Shown here piece after piece: positions 45,291 to 58,229 of a stretch of 64,000 bases of DNA. The DNA comes from Heliocidaris erythrogramma (Eukaryota; Echinodermata; Echinoidea; Camarodonta; Echinometridae). The translations under genes and the position numbers were made by a program. The stretch covers positions 46,541,813-46,605,812 of the forward strand of contig CM046855.1 in NCBI GenBank assembly GCA_025617745.1, read 5' to 3'. Numbering within the stretch: position 1 is the stretch's first letter; each line of letters starts with the position of its first letter. The notes below the pieces were generated by a model. The model did not search any database. It was not told the DNA's origin and saw only the letters and a program-made list of their open reading frames with translations.

Positions 45291-45967
45291 AGCGTAGACC
45301 AGAGCATGACTAGCCTACACGTACCGTACGTGTATAGGCAGGCTCTCATATTTTGGGTTAATGTATGCCGACATCTTTGACTCGTGTCTTGAAGATGTCG
45401 ATCGATGGTAGTCAGTAGACGTAAGTAAAGGTAACAAAACTAGATTAAATTATTTGAAGCTACTGACAGACTAATATAATGCTTACCTGTCACCAAGTTC
45501 CCCTGACCCTGAGGCTGAGCTTGAACTTGAAGCCATCGTACGATGATACAGGGGCGTATCCAGGGGGGCGCAACAGGCGCGCGCCCCCCCTATTGGCCGT
45601 CGTAAAAAAAAAATAGCAAAAAAAAAAAAATCCTCATACCAACTGAAAATATTGTTCATTAAATAGGCTTCAAAATTGGTCACATATAGCACTATTTGCA
45701 TCTCAGCCCTTCTTCAGAAGCAAAAATTTTCCAAAGAACCCTCCCCCATGACGGCGATCAATAATTCCTGGCGCCCCCCCCCCCCCCTATTGGGAAATCC
45801 TGGATACGCCACTGGATGATACACCATCCCGGTGGCCTGTACTTTCACGGATGATGTCTGATGACGATGATCGTGACACAGTGCAAAGCACTTTACGCAT
45901 GAAAATATATGCAACGTAGACCAGAGCATGACTAGCCTACACGTACCGTACGTGTATAGGCAGGCTA
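45291..45967 (+). repeat. 54 bp direct repeat pair (45291-45345, 45914-45967)
   Basis: GTAGACCAGAGCATGACTAG and CCTACACGTACCGTACGTGT then ATAGGCAGGCT appear identically twice. The inner CACGTACCGTACGTG is palindromic. Confidence 0.85.
45550..45814. mobile_element. 265 bp hAT-like MITE with 8 bp duplication
   Basis: Ends (C)AGGGGCGTATCCAGG and CCTGGATACGCCACTG. GATGATAC is duplicated at 45542-45549 and 45815-45822. This is the uninterrupted form of the element at 11176-13403. Confidence 0.88.
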
Positions 45968-46462
45968 GGCCTAGTCTGCAAGCACAGACCCTAATTTGAC
46001 ACTTTATCAGAAAATCATTGTGTCTTGACAGAAGCCTATAAATTCAGCTACCTTCTGGTCGGAAGGAGCAGCTATAGTACATGGTCTATAGTAGTCTTAC
46101 AGTGCAGGCACTCTTTTACGACTGACCAGGGTTTGTGCCTGCAAACTAGGCTAGGCTAGGCTAGGCTAGGCCATGCGCAGCTCAGGCCATTCCACGAATC
46201 CGGAAAACGTAAACACAGCTAAAATTATTAAAATTATTAAACATCTCTTTGTTTTCAATCCAAAGTTCACTAAAACAGTGATTAATTGAATAATTAATTA
46301 ATTAATCCAACAATCGATTTATTCATGGCATAAGAAATCAAATAATTAATTCATGCTGCCATCAGGCCACCTTTTTTTCCCCCCTCTCCTTTTCTTTTTC
46401 TTTTCTTTTTTTCTTTTTCTTTTGCTGCTAAAAAAAGATACCATACATAAAATTCCTGAAAA

Positions 46463-46515
46463 ATGTTCGAAAATTTCTACCAACGCGACGCGACGTTACC
46501 CGACTGTTTAGCAAA
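46463..46515 (+). repeat. Inverted copy of LINE segment 45172-45225
   Basis: TTCGAAAATTTCTACCAACG and CGACGCGACGTTACCCGACT repeat, on the opposite strand, the LINE piece at 45172-45225. The LINE ORF from 46515 upward breaks exactly here, so an inversion or templated insertion probably separated the LINE parts. Confidence 0.7.
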
Positions 46516-48260
46516 AGCCTTCCCACAGGACCACTCAGTGTAGTGTGAGCTCTGGATGCCTTTGATCATGATATGAAAGTTTCAATCTCCTCTGGGTTAC
46601 TTTTGAGCTAACCTTTGGAAGGTTTCCGTACAGCTCCGAGTTCCTCAATCTCGTTGCGTATTGGTTGACGCTCAGAGCCATCCTTTAACATTCTAGTTTA
46701 GCACCCATCAACCATCTGAGTAAGTCTCTTTGTAAGGGTCCAGGTCTCTGACCCATACAACAAAACAGACTCCACCGTAGCTGTGAATAGACTTATCTTT
46801 AGGTCTTTACAGAGGTCTGATTCCCGTACTGACTTCATGCTGTAGCATGCTGCTCATCCTCAGTGTTCCTGATCTTTGCTCCCAAGTACAGGAAGTCATC
46901 CACCAATTCAATTGGCTTCCTACCAGCACTCACGATTCCCTCTGGCTCCAAGACGTTCTCCACCAGATAGTCTTGCTCTCATTTATCCGCAGTCCTACAT
47001 TCATAGACACCTCTCTCAGTAACTCCTCTGCTTCCTTTACTGTGTTTGCCAACAGAACTATGCCGTCAGCAAACTCAGCATCTGAGATCTTCTTAGCCTT
47101 AACTCTCCTGCTCCAAGTCAGAGTTACAGTGAAGCCAGAGTCCTGGTGTTTCTCCAGTGCCAGGCTCAATTACGATCACAAAAACATATGGAGCTAATAT
47201 ATCACCCTGGAGTACTCCAGTCCATTCTGTATCTCAGCCCATCGGGTGTGATGACCTGGGCTTTGGTGTGTGTGTATAGCAGGAATATCAGGTCCATCTT
47301 CTTGGGAATTCCTTAAGCCCGTACAATGTTCATCAGGCAGTGTCTACAGAATCAAAGGCTTTTCTGAAGTCATTGAACACCATGACAGCAGGGAGGCTCT
47401 TTGCTCTGGCACCCTCAAGAATCCTCCTGACTAGTGGTGGATCTTCCCTCTCTAAAGCCATTCTGGCTGTCTCTGAGCTGCTTCTCAATCTCTGGCTGGA
47501 TTCGGTTCAGAATCATCCTGTTGAGGGTCTTTGCAGCAAGTAACGTTAGTGAGATGCCCCTGTAGTTCTTGGTGTCAGTGAGGTCACCTTTCTTTGGTAC
47601 TGGGACAGTGTTACTTATCCTCCATTGATCTGGGACAACACTCTTCTCCAGTGCCTGCTTACAGAACTCCAGGCTGATATCACTAAAATCACATCTCTTC
47701 ATCACCTCCAGCGACACTCCGTCATCTCCATACCCCTTACCCTCCTTGAATCCCCCCCCCCCCCCGCTGGCTCTCTTAAGCTCCTCACTGGTAAAGGGCC
47801 CTGTCTCGATATCCATTTCTTTGAATAGCTGCCTGATCACCCTGGTGTTCTCAGCTGTGGGAGGGGGTTGTCCTAGTAAGGTCTTAAAATGGTCCAGCCA
47901 CCTCCCCTTCCTATCCTCAGGGCCTGTTCCTTGGATCTGACTCGAACTCCCTCTCTTCCTCCCCGTGATCTCGTTGATGATCGTCCAACTCTCTATGCTC
48001 TTACAACTGTCTGCTGCTCTCAAAACTCTCCTGATCTTCTCAATCAGCAACGACTCCTCCCTAGCTTTAGTGTAGTTGGCATAGAGTTCTTCCTTCCTAT
48101 CCTCAACACACTTCTTCCTCTCCTCCGAAGGATCAGCACGGAACTCGTCCATAGCAGCTCTGAGGTGTTCTCTGGCTGCAAACACTCTGGGATCTTCAGA
48201 GTAGTCATCTGTCATCTTCCTCTTCCTCTTCGGCACCAATGCCTCTCCAGCTTCTGCTAC
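46515..48260 (-). mobile_element. RTE-like LINE ORF2, decayed
   Basis: Minus strand from about 48260: KRKRKMTDDYSEDPRVFAAR, KSIESWTIINEITGRKRG, VPDQWRISNTVPVPKKGDL, NYRGISLTLLAAKTLNRMIL and DSQNGFREGRSTTSQ (RT core). After frame changes come KAFDSVDT, ISDAEFADGIVLLANTVKEA (FADG for FADD), FLYLGAKIRNTEDEQ and LRNSELYGNLPKVS. A C run near 47753 lies inside a Gly-coding stretch. No endonuclease is seen. Confidence 0.82.
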
Positions 48261-49369
48261 TGCAGTGGTGAAGTAAAGAAACTATAGTTGATAATGTAGG
48301 AACACGAAGAAGGCATTCCCCATTCGTTTTGTACACAAAACTCAGAAATTCTCCATTTTCGGGCTGACATGAGGTCACAAAAGGTCATGTGACTTGGTAA
48401 CGGTATGACCGATTTTTAAAAACATGACACAAGATGTGGAAGACTTGAAAGAAAAAGTCAGAAAGTATGCGTGCTAGGCCTACAAAATGAATGGATATAA
48501 AGGTAATATTGGCTGCTTCAAAATGTTATCCTCCTGCCTCTCGTATGTAACATCTTAATGCATGTTGTAGGATATGAACTTGTAGATCTTGCCCATAAAT
48601 AGAGGCTTATCAGTTCCTGCAGATTATCGAAATGGCCTAGAGGATGACCATTGCATGTTCCAGCTAGCAAGGTCTTATCTGCAACCAATAGGTGCCCTTT
48701 CAAGGTCACATCTGAGTTCTACAAAATGTTAAACCTGAGTATCAATGAACATAGGAGGAAAACTGCTAGAGGAACTGGTAGATCTAGTCTCCTCCTGGGC
48801 CGGACTTGATCTAGATCTAGTTTATACGCATGTAGCTAGGTCAGAGCAGAATTTGAGACCTCATAGGGCGCCTCCAGACCTCCAGGTTCATGTAAGCATC
48901 TGGGTTGTGCAGGGCTGTGTGACATCTACTCAGGCATAAAAGGTCAAGAGTTGTCTGCTATTTTCAAGGGAGGTTGAAACTGGAGTTTCAGAAAAAGGAT
49001 TTGTTGGCATTATTTGTGTTTGCCCAGATATTTTCAAAACTGGCATCGGAAACTGGTTTCATTTTACCATTCTTTTTGTTGTCTTTTTTAACAATGAACT
49101 TCGTATTTAATGTTTTCAAATTGCTATAAATATTTTAAATATTGAAATGTATTGCCTCTTGTTATTAGTAAGTAATAATACAATCATATCACATTAATCA
49201 TATCAAAAGTGCTTCCTTTTAAGCCCACACTATCTAGGCAGGCTGTTCAGGTCATGAACATTTTCATAACAAACGGGCAGATGATAGCTACAACAGGCTA
49301 ATACGCTAATAGAAGAAGATAAAGGAAAAAGGTATATAATACGACAGGTACGTATTGCAGTAGATGTAC
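48261..49369. other. Centre of the large inverted repeat, no gene seen
   Basis: Unique AT-rich sequence between the LINE and the right arm. Short open frames have no recognisable features. Confidence 0.45.
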
Positions 49370-50680
49370 TCCGCTTGTTTTCAGGACGTTGCCATAGCAA
49401 CGGCCATGCTTTGCCATAAAGCTGCCTATGAATAACTAACAATTTAATGAATATCAAAGAGGTATGTTGAACTACACGGGCGGGAGTACACTTTTTACAT
49501 TATTAGCCCATGCACTTTTATTATTAATATCATAAGTCGAGCATACATTCTTTATTTTTTTTACCTCAATGTGTTGTCATAGCAACTATTCTATCAGACA
49601 TGACCGTTACCTTAAAAATATATCCAAAATACATCTTTATTGAACATAATTGGAATGTTGGAAATTTGTGTAATTTGGCATTTTTACTACTTAGACAATG
49701 TTTTTTGTGTAGGTGTTAAGATAGAGAAATACCCTAATTTTTTCTCAAAATATCAGTCTCAACTTGGTCGTTGCCATAGTAACGACCATATGATGGTATA
49801 AATACAATGTTGTAAGACTTTGTATGACCAAGATTTTGATGGCAGTCAAATTTGGAGCATGAAACGGACAAACAGAGAACTTGTTATGGTTATACGTTGT
49901 TGCATCTCAGGTATATGGCATTTTCTAGAAATTCAGATATTACCATGGCAACGGCCAATTTGGAGCATAATGCATGACCTTGGATAAGTCAAATGTTAAC
50001 TGTAAGGTAAGGTGCAGCTTGAAAGAGATATTCTGAGACATAAACGACATGTATTTATGTTGTATGTATTTATATTTATGAGAAATATGTTATTTTCTGA
50101 AAAGTAATTTGTTACCATGGCAACGTCTCTAACACTTTCATCCACCACCAATTTGATGGAAAATAGGCACATAATGATAGCTGATTCATCTTGGTAAGAA
50201 AAAAAAAGAATGGATGAAACTGTGTCTAAGAAGATGGGTATATTAGCCTATACACTTTTGTTATTGATTTCAGAAGCCATTCATACCTACTTTAACTTTT
50301 GCATCATTTTGTTGCCATAGCAACTGTCCAATCAGGCATGACTGTTACCTCAAAATCTACATCTAGACTTGAAAGTGGAAAGTATGTGTACTTAGTCATT
50401 TTTATTACGTTTTGTTTTTTGTTTGATACAAAAAAGCTATATTTTTTCTTAAAATACCAATTTCTACTATGTTGTTGTTATAGCAACGACCATGTTGTGG
50501 GATAAATGACTTTGCACGACCAAGACTTTGATGGAAATCAAAGTTTTGGCATGAAATAGATATATTTATACACTTATATTATGTTTATGATTTTTCATTA
50601 CAGAACTATGCTATTTTCTGAAAAAATGTAGGCGTTACCATAGCAACGGCCCTTTTTGAGAGTAACCCATAAATATGTTC
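49370..50680. repeat. Right arm of the inverted repeat, eight X-box-like motifs
   Basis: Motifs lie at 49388, 49573, 49770, 49939, 50111, 50312, 50474 and 50634 (for example GTTGCCATAGCAAC, GTTACCATGGCAAC), spaced 160-201 bp. From 49900 on it is the inverted copy of 44040-44990; 49370-49900 holds three further units. Confidence 0.85.
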
Positions 50681-51528
50681 TAACTCAATGATTATTTTAT
50701 TCATACAAGAGGACCCCACTGGAAATAAGCTTTCGAGCTTTCGTGGGTTATCCTGTTCAAGCTTGCTAATTTGTTATTCTACTATGTACAAATTTATTAT
50801 GTTCTGAATGCTTGGCAAATAAAATCAATCAATCAATCTACCAAAAATATTGATAAAGCATTGTGACTCTGTAATGGACTGAAGAGATCAGCGAAACACA
50901 TAAGTACTATTCCCTCAAGGTCACGAACTTTTCTTCTCGGGTCGATTGATATGGGGAAAACTACGTTTTATCACGTGATTACGTTTTGACCAATCTAACA
51001 GCAAGATTCTAGCATTCCTGCTAACGTCATCGAATAGTTCATTTTCCCCATCATCAGAAGGAAAAGGTTATTCGATAACGTCAGCCGGAAAAAAAATGAG
51101 CTATTCGTTTTTTCCACCCCCCTCCGGTTAAACTATGGCACCCGCGGTGACCATACTTTCAACCAGGCCCTGTCATGTCATATGTTTGTATACTATTCAT
51201 AAATATTCATAAGGACCGCTATTCATAACGAGTGGTATCTTTTCACATGCAAATTGAAATCAAGTCTTCTCCTGTTTAATACCTGTCATCTTTTTTGTCT
51301 TTGGTGGAGCCATGCAGGAGTGTGAGATCCTGATAGACATTGCGTGGTACAAATGTTTACTATATTCATAATAATTAGCATTATTACTATTATTAACATT
51401 ATATTAGTTTTATTCGTAGTACTAGTATTAGCAGCATATTATTTTCAAACAATTTATTGGTACTACAGAATTTCCAAATGGCTTTAAACAGTAACATATT
51501 AAAACATTAAAACGATAACAAATTAAAA
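50681..51528. other. Spacer
   Basis: No gene. CTGAATGCTTGGCAAATAAA followed by ATCAATCAATC at 50807-50838 resembles a retroelement tail. Confidence 0.4.
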
Positions 51529-51610
51529 TGATAACGAAGCTTTTCGATCTGCAACTCATCAGGTCATCACGCGTGATAACCTGATGAGCTGCACGTAATT
51601 GTAATGCCAA
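51529..51610. repeat. Second Penelope-type hammerhead repeat, head to head
   Basis: Minus strand 51569-51529 has TGATGAC, CTGATGA, GTTGCAGATC, GAAA, AGCTTC and GTTATCA, a full hammerhead core. An opposed plus-strand partial copy (GTGATAACCTGATGAGCTGC) adjoins at 51572. Confidence 0.65.
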
Positions 51611-51616
51611 ATGCAT

Positions 51617-51985
51617 CGCCAATAAGAGATGAAGATGAGCTATCCCTCGTCAGAGAAGATGAGCCACCCCCCTTCAGAGTGGAAAATGAGCCAACCCTCA
51701 TCAGAGATGAACCACCTCTCATCACAGATGAAGATGAGCCATCCCTCATCAGAGAAATGAGCCACCCCCTTCAGCGTTGAAAATGAGCCACCTCTCCAAA
51801 TAGAGGAAGATGAGCCATCCCCCATCCGAGGTGTAGATGTGTCAACCCTCATCAGAGATGGAGGTGAGCCAACCCTCATCAGAGATGAAGATGGGCCAAC
51901 CCTCATCAGAGATGGAGATAAACCACCCCTCATCACAGATGAAGATGAGCCAACCCTCATCAGAGATGGAGATAAGCCACCCCCC
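51617..51985 (+). repeat. Minisatellite of ~27-30 bp units
   Basis: GATGAGCCAACCCTCATCAG and AGATGGA-type units repeat about 13 times with changes. Several frames stay open through it; none looks like a real gene. It ends in a C run. Confidence 0.85.
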
Positions 51986-53370
51986 CCCCCTTGATGGCAT
52001 TCCCCTTGCCCAAAGCCCCAAATCATGTGGCATATATTTTTTTCTTGACTTGATTTATCAACTCAATTACTCTTACTAACTTAGCATGGAACTAGTACTA
52101 GTAGGTCCATGCTCTAGTAATACAATAACAGTTTTTTCTTCTCCTTATCAGCAAACTTTTGGAATTCAGATTTGGGGTATCCATGAGGGTCTATCTAGTG
52201 TCTGAGTAGTGGATAATACTAGTAGGCCTAATGCCTTTTTGGTCACAAGATCTAAATATTGTACATAGCTGGAGTTATAGATTGGAAGCAATCATATAAT
52301 ACTGATTTAAGTAATACTAATTTGTAGGAAATCTATCTCGTCCATCAAATCGACTGTACAATAAAATATGTCTGTGGTGGGTGATCTGGCAAGTCTTGTT
52401 GTAGTTGTACGATCTATTTTCTCTCTCTCACTGTAATGATATATCTCTACCGTACATGTAGTTATGTACGCTCTATGCCACAGGTATGGAACGGTACGCA
52501 GTACCGTACCTGGCTGGCTTGGTTTTGCCTTTAAAAAAACATGAAAGAGTCGATATCGAAATAAAAACATATATATTTTTAATAAACAACATTTGTATCC
52601 CATTGTTGCTCATTTTACAGCACAAATACGGTATAGATATATGTAACGAACGGATACATGGTCAGCACACTTGAACTTTTCTGAAAAATTAACTTGTTTT
52701 CCCGTGCTGGCTACGTCTATGTCGTACTTGCCCCTCGGCTAAAGATGGTGAAAATATCTAGATTACATATCCATCGATCACAGAGATAGGTCAGTTTAGT
52801 TTTTAAAAATTGCAAAAATAAAAATATTAGCCGATTAAAATGGGCACACAATAATTAATTCGTGATTATTCATAAAGTTTTAAAACATTTATACATTCCA
52901 AAATTAAAGTTATTTTTGATATATTTATGTGATATAAGTTAGCTTCAATGAAAGAGCTTGATTCATACATTTTTATAAATATTCATACATCTATGACATT
53001 TGTCGGGGCATTAATTGGCTGAATCATATTTCGAGGGGTGTATTGGCTCATTATCGCATGGAAGGTGGTAATTATAGATGTAAGTCTGTCCGGCGGTGCT
53101 CACTGAACCGGTTCAGTGATTCCCTCATTAACATTTCAAAATGGCCCATCTCACGAAGTGAGCGGTGCAAACATACGTGTTCGATAAAGCATTCATTCAT
53201 TTTAGCACAAACCTCGTTTACGGCGTGTTCTGTATTTTCAAACGTATATTTTATAAGATATCTGGTCATGCGATTACATTGTGAAAATAACTTCTCAAAC
53301 CATTTGGGAACGCTTAATCATGTTTACATCAAAATGAAAAAAAAAATTACCCATTTTCGCTGAAAAGTAC
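51986..53370. other. Spacer, no gene seen
   Basis: AT-rich unassigned sequence; no exon with convincing splice sites. Confidence 0.4.
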
Positions 53371-53639
53371 ACACTATGAACATGGCGAACAAAGAAGCGG
53401 ACAAATATACAGCTCCTCATTGTACCTTCCACAATTGCTGTGGTAGACAAAAGAACATCCCTTGATTGCTATTATGTAAAAGTATGTAGAACAGGTGTCA
53501 CATGCATATTCACCCGTTCTACTTATTTTACATATTAATAGCAATGAAGGGATGTTCTTTTGTCAACCAGAACAATTGTGGAGGGTACAATGAGGAGCTG
53601 TATATTTTGTCCGCTCTCTTTGTCATCGTGTTCATAGTG
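53371..53639. repeat. Foldback element with ~110 bp arms
   Basis: ACACTATGAACATGGCGAAC through AAAGAACATCCCTTGATTGC and TATTATGTAAAAGTATGTAG pairs with the inverted stretch ending at GTTCATAGTG. Small indels separate the arms. Confidence 0.85.
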
Positions 53640-56263
53640 ACATGTACTACAGACAGAAATGGGTATATGAGACAAGTGGCATGAATGGTCGGCCGGATGG
53701 ATACAATCCTTTTCAGGCGACATTTCTGCTTTGATGTTCTTCCAAGCTCGGACATAATAGGAAGAAAAAGCTAACAAATTTTGTTCATCTTTCCCAGCAC
53801 TCAACCTTCTCTTTAAGTCATCCAATGTAGTGTTTCGAGCAAGGGATTTTGCTTTCTTATCATTCAAATTAATTGCCGTCTATTCATTATGTCAAAATCA
53901 TTCAAATTCATTGGCATCTGCCGGAAGGACAAATTGGGCATTCAAATTCGTGAAAGGGCAGTCGTATCACCAAATGTTCATTCATGTGGTGATCGGCACG
54001 ATGGCGAGTTTCGCAGATGCCGATGAATTTGAAGGATTCTGATCGGCACAAAACAATAGGCGCCAATTAAACAAAATAATTGCACTAGGAATGACAAAAG
54101 CTTTGCGTAATAACCCATTTCTAGTCTCAACTAGCTCTATGACAACTCTTTTAAAAGAGCTCATTATGTTGATTTTTTTCGAAGTCATAGTATCGTTTTT
54201 TCCAAAAATGTCAAGTGACAAGTTAAAACCAACCTTTATTAGGTGTTTCACCAGATATTTCACTGCTGTGACCAATATTAGGAAGAAAAGAGTGATTCTC
54301 GTAGAGTAGCACGGCAAGGTCCCATGCATTTTTTGATTAACACTGATAAGAAGTAAACAAGATAATAAAATTATAGGGCTTTGGAGAAAACATAATTTGT
54401 ATCATAATTTTTCCAACACCAAAACCAAGCTCTCAAAACGTTTTTTTTTTTTTTTTACAAACCCAACATTGAGTAATTCACAATGGCTTCAGTAAATATT
54501 TCAAGGCGAAGGCTTTTCGAAATAATTCACTCTTCTGCCAGTATAAACAATAGAGCAAAATGACTTAAAATATACATCGAATTTATCAGTCAGTACACAT
54601 TTACTTCTTAGTGATACAGGAACGTTTCTCTTTTAATTAGCAAAATTATCAAGGCTACAGAGAGCGCTCTTTCATTTTAAAAACCTCATTTAATAACTCA
54701 TTTTTCAGCTAGCTGAATATTATTATTTTATTAGTATATGCATTATTAAAGTTCTATTTCAAGTAATGATATCATACATTACAATACATTGCAAATTTCT
54801 CATTATTATAAATGGCCCAGTACGGCGCCCCCCCCCCCCCTGTTTAAGTCACTTTTACGTACCATATGCCTGAGCTTTAGGTGAACACCGTTTTCACCTT
54901 TTGATATAATATAAAGGCATAGAGATTGCATTATCCATTTTCTGAGATATGAAAATCATTTTAATTCGAGAAATATGTTATTTTCCATTGGATTTTGGCA
55001 GCCAATCAGAAATCGGTATTTTAATGACGTCATATGTATTTAAAAATATTTTTATTAGATTCTACGGGTCTGAATACCCATAAACTCATCATCAAAGTTT
55101 AAATTTTCAGTGAAACTCAGTGAATATGAATTTTGGCGCACTTTGGAGCCATTCTGGACCACTGTGCGGCGGCGGGCGTGTGTGTGTATGTGAATATCCA
55201 ATCTTGATGATGCCTTGATGGCCCAGTTCAAACAAGTCGGCTCCGACTTTTTTAAGTTTTCGTACATGTAAACTTGTGCGAGCTGTCTGAAAAATGGTTG
55301 CTTGTTGGAATAAAATGTAGACTAGTTTTCATATAATATTTAACAAAACTGATGGATTTGGAAACATAATTTTGACGTATAAAAATCATGTCGAGCAAAG
55401 TTTCTCTTCACTCTCGGTTGCCAGTCCATGCTACGTTGTGCAGCAGGTCATACGACTCTACCCAATGACGTCAGTGCTAATTTGCATACAAAAGTAAACA
55501 TGCAAGGATTTTGCCGAAATTGGACTGCGAGACAATTTCAAACCCTCAAAAAGGTGATTTTTATTTAAACAAAATTGCACTTTCTAGTTGAGCTATTTGA
55601 AAAATTTAAAAAGGATTGTTTTCTTTCATACACAGATTTTAATATTACCAAATAAAAACGCATACCATTTCTTTTCTCAATATGAACTCTTTTAACTGTA
55701 TGCAGTAGCTTTAACTTTATATTTTTAAAAGATGAACTAGAATCCATGAATGAATATCTCAAGAAAAACATTGTGGCACAGGGATGTTATTTTGAGTGAC
55801 ACATAAAGAGTTAACATACACGCTGTTAATCCATTTGTTTTCATTAGAATTCTTCTAAAACAGTGTTGATTTTGAATTTTATTTGTTCTTTTTTTTTAGC
55901 CCATAATAATGTGACCCATCAGGTAAAAAATGAGACAGAAGTCGCATTTTGGGGAAATTTCATTTTATTATTGATTATTATTCTCCGTTTCATAACCTTT
56001 ATAGTTCAACTCTATATAGAGAGTGGGTAGTGGAGATAATAACTTTTAAAACTTGAGTATAGTAGGACTCTGGAAAAATATTTCTTCGAGAAAAACGCTT
56101 CCAAAGTTTGACTTCCGTTTTGCCGACATGCAGCATTTTCCGTTTCCAATGTCAACTAGATTTGGGAAAAGTCCTTAGCAACCATTTATTAATTTGAATA
56201 AAATCTAGTCCTTAATATGTTTCTTTAGGATCCCTTCTCATGAAGACATGAATTTTAATTCAT
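53640..56263. other. Gene-poor stretch
   Basis: A minus-strand frame at about 53867-53650 (MNDKKAKSLARNTTLDDLKR, FSSYYVRAWKNIKAEM) has protein-like composition but runs into the foldback; it may be a decayed coding fragment. A T run lies near 54441 and a C run near 54829. Confidence 0.4.
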
Positions 56264-56267
56264 TTAA

Positions 56268-56823
56268 AGGCCAAGCCCACCTCAATATCAAGTTGATTTG
56301 AATAAACAGAGTAAAATTAAACAAGCATAACAGTAAAAATTTCACTGAAATCGGATGTAAAATAAGAAAGTTATGGCATTTTGAAGTTTTGCATTATTTC
56401 ATGAAACAGTGATATGCATAGCATGGGCGGTATGCAAATGGTGAACCGATGATGTCACATACTCACTTTTCCTTATGTATTTTATTATATGAAATATCAT
56501 ATTGTATTTCATTTTTTGGCTACAATAATGTAAAACATGGTTTGACTCCATATGGAACATGTAAAATCATCATTATTGTAACTTATTTTCATACAAGGAA
56601 GGGATTCTTTATTATCACATCTATAAAAATTGAAATATTTGAAATTTCATATAATAAAATACATAATGAAAAGTGAGTGTGTATCACTGTTTCATGAAAT
56701 AATGCAAAACTTCAAAATGCCATAACTTTCTTATTTTACATCCGATTTCAGTGAAATTTTTACTGTTATGCTTGTTTAATTTTACTCTGTTTATTCAACT
56801 TGATATTGAGGTGGACTTGGCCT
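56268..56823. mobile_element. 556 bp palindromic MITE with TTAA duplication
   Basis: TTAA flanks both ends (56264-56267, 56824-56827). Arms begin AGGCCAAGCCCACCTCAATA and its inverted partner ending TGGACTTGGCCT, and pair for roughly 170-200 bp (GTGAAATTTTTACTGTTATG and others). A piggyBac-type target. Confidence 0.88.
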
Positions 56824-56827
56824 TTAA

Positions 56828-58229
56828 GCCATGAATTCTAACGCTTTAAGGGATAGCAAATCAAGTAGTTTCACGGCACTGAAAAGGCTTCCCGTATCAA
56901 ATTCGAGCTTTTTTGTGCCTAAACTGGTATACTCTTCTTTATTTTCTCCACAAAGGGTTGAATAACATAGCCTTAGTCAAAAGGTTTATAATTTTGTCAT
57001 TTTTGGCGGGGAATTATTTAGAATTATAAAGATTATACTTCAAACTTTAAGAGGTTTTAATTTAATTTGATTTTTTCTAAATTAATCATGTAAACTTTTT
57101 GGAGTTTGGATTCGATTGTCGCAAAGTATGTTAATGTTCAACAGCGGGATGAAGATAATCTGCTTCTTAGCACTGCTCTAGAGCTTTAAAAAAATAACTG
57201 CTTTTTGTAAATTAACGCCCTGACAATTCTCTCTCTCCTTCTAAATCACACACCTGTATCATAATTTTGACAGTTCTTCTTAATTCTCTTTTGAAAGCTA
57301 ACATTCTTTTCTGTTCGCTCTTTACTTTTTACCAGATTAAACAACGATAGCTTAAAACAGCTTCATAATAAAGGAATCTTTTTACATGCATTGCCAAATC
57401 GGATGAGCCCTTCATGAGTTACATGCGTGACTTATGATTCGAATGAGAAGACTACTAATTTGACTGACTTTTGATTGCTTCATGCCATGGTGAATTTGGC
57501 TGGACGGATCATGAATTTGAACTGCCAAATTGCTTGGCTGCGCTACTTAAAATTGTTTCAATTGAATGTTTGTGTAAACATGAATTAGATTGATGAAGTT
57601 GCGAAGTTGCCCTGGAAAACATATACTATTGTTATTATCATTATTCTTCTTCTTATTATTATTATTAATATTATTATCATTGGATAGGACAAAGAGCAAG
57701 CCGAGATTATTCCCGTTAGAATGAGGTAGTCCTACAATGTAGGTTTCATTCGATCTGTAAAGATCAGTGCACAGAAAATAACATATTTTGAGTTATTTTA
57801 TTCATCGCATACATCTCTGAGTTTGACATGTAATTAATAAATGGTTTGAAAAAGTACACTTATCTGTCTAACCTGGTTCTTTTTTCTTGTTGATATAAGG
57901 CAATCAATTCCATATACAGAAAAAATCCTAACACCTCTTTTATATTTCCTTTGTAAATAAATCCAAAAGAATCAACAAATATACATGGATTATCAACAAA
58001 CCCTATCCTCCAAATGGATTTTTAAAGTAGATATTCAAAGAAAATCACAAATATGGCAATTAATGTATCACTAGAAACTGGGAAGCTTACAGATGGCAAT
58101 CGTATAAGTTTTATGTCAACTGCGTATCTGATGATTATAAAAACAACACAAATAAAAGCTCTTCTCAGCATCTGGAATATCCGAGGATTCGCCAGAAATA
58201 TAGCGATGTTTTGATGTCGTCACACTCGG
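56828..58229. other. AT-rich spacer
   Basis: No gene. A short TTA-rich microsatellite lies at 57630-57685. Confidence 0.45.

Noticed and set aside
51617-51985. Possible CRISPR-like array
   Set aside because: Units are contiguous ~27-30 bp repeats without unique spacers, in a eukaryotic context; it is a minisatellite.
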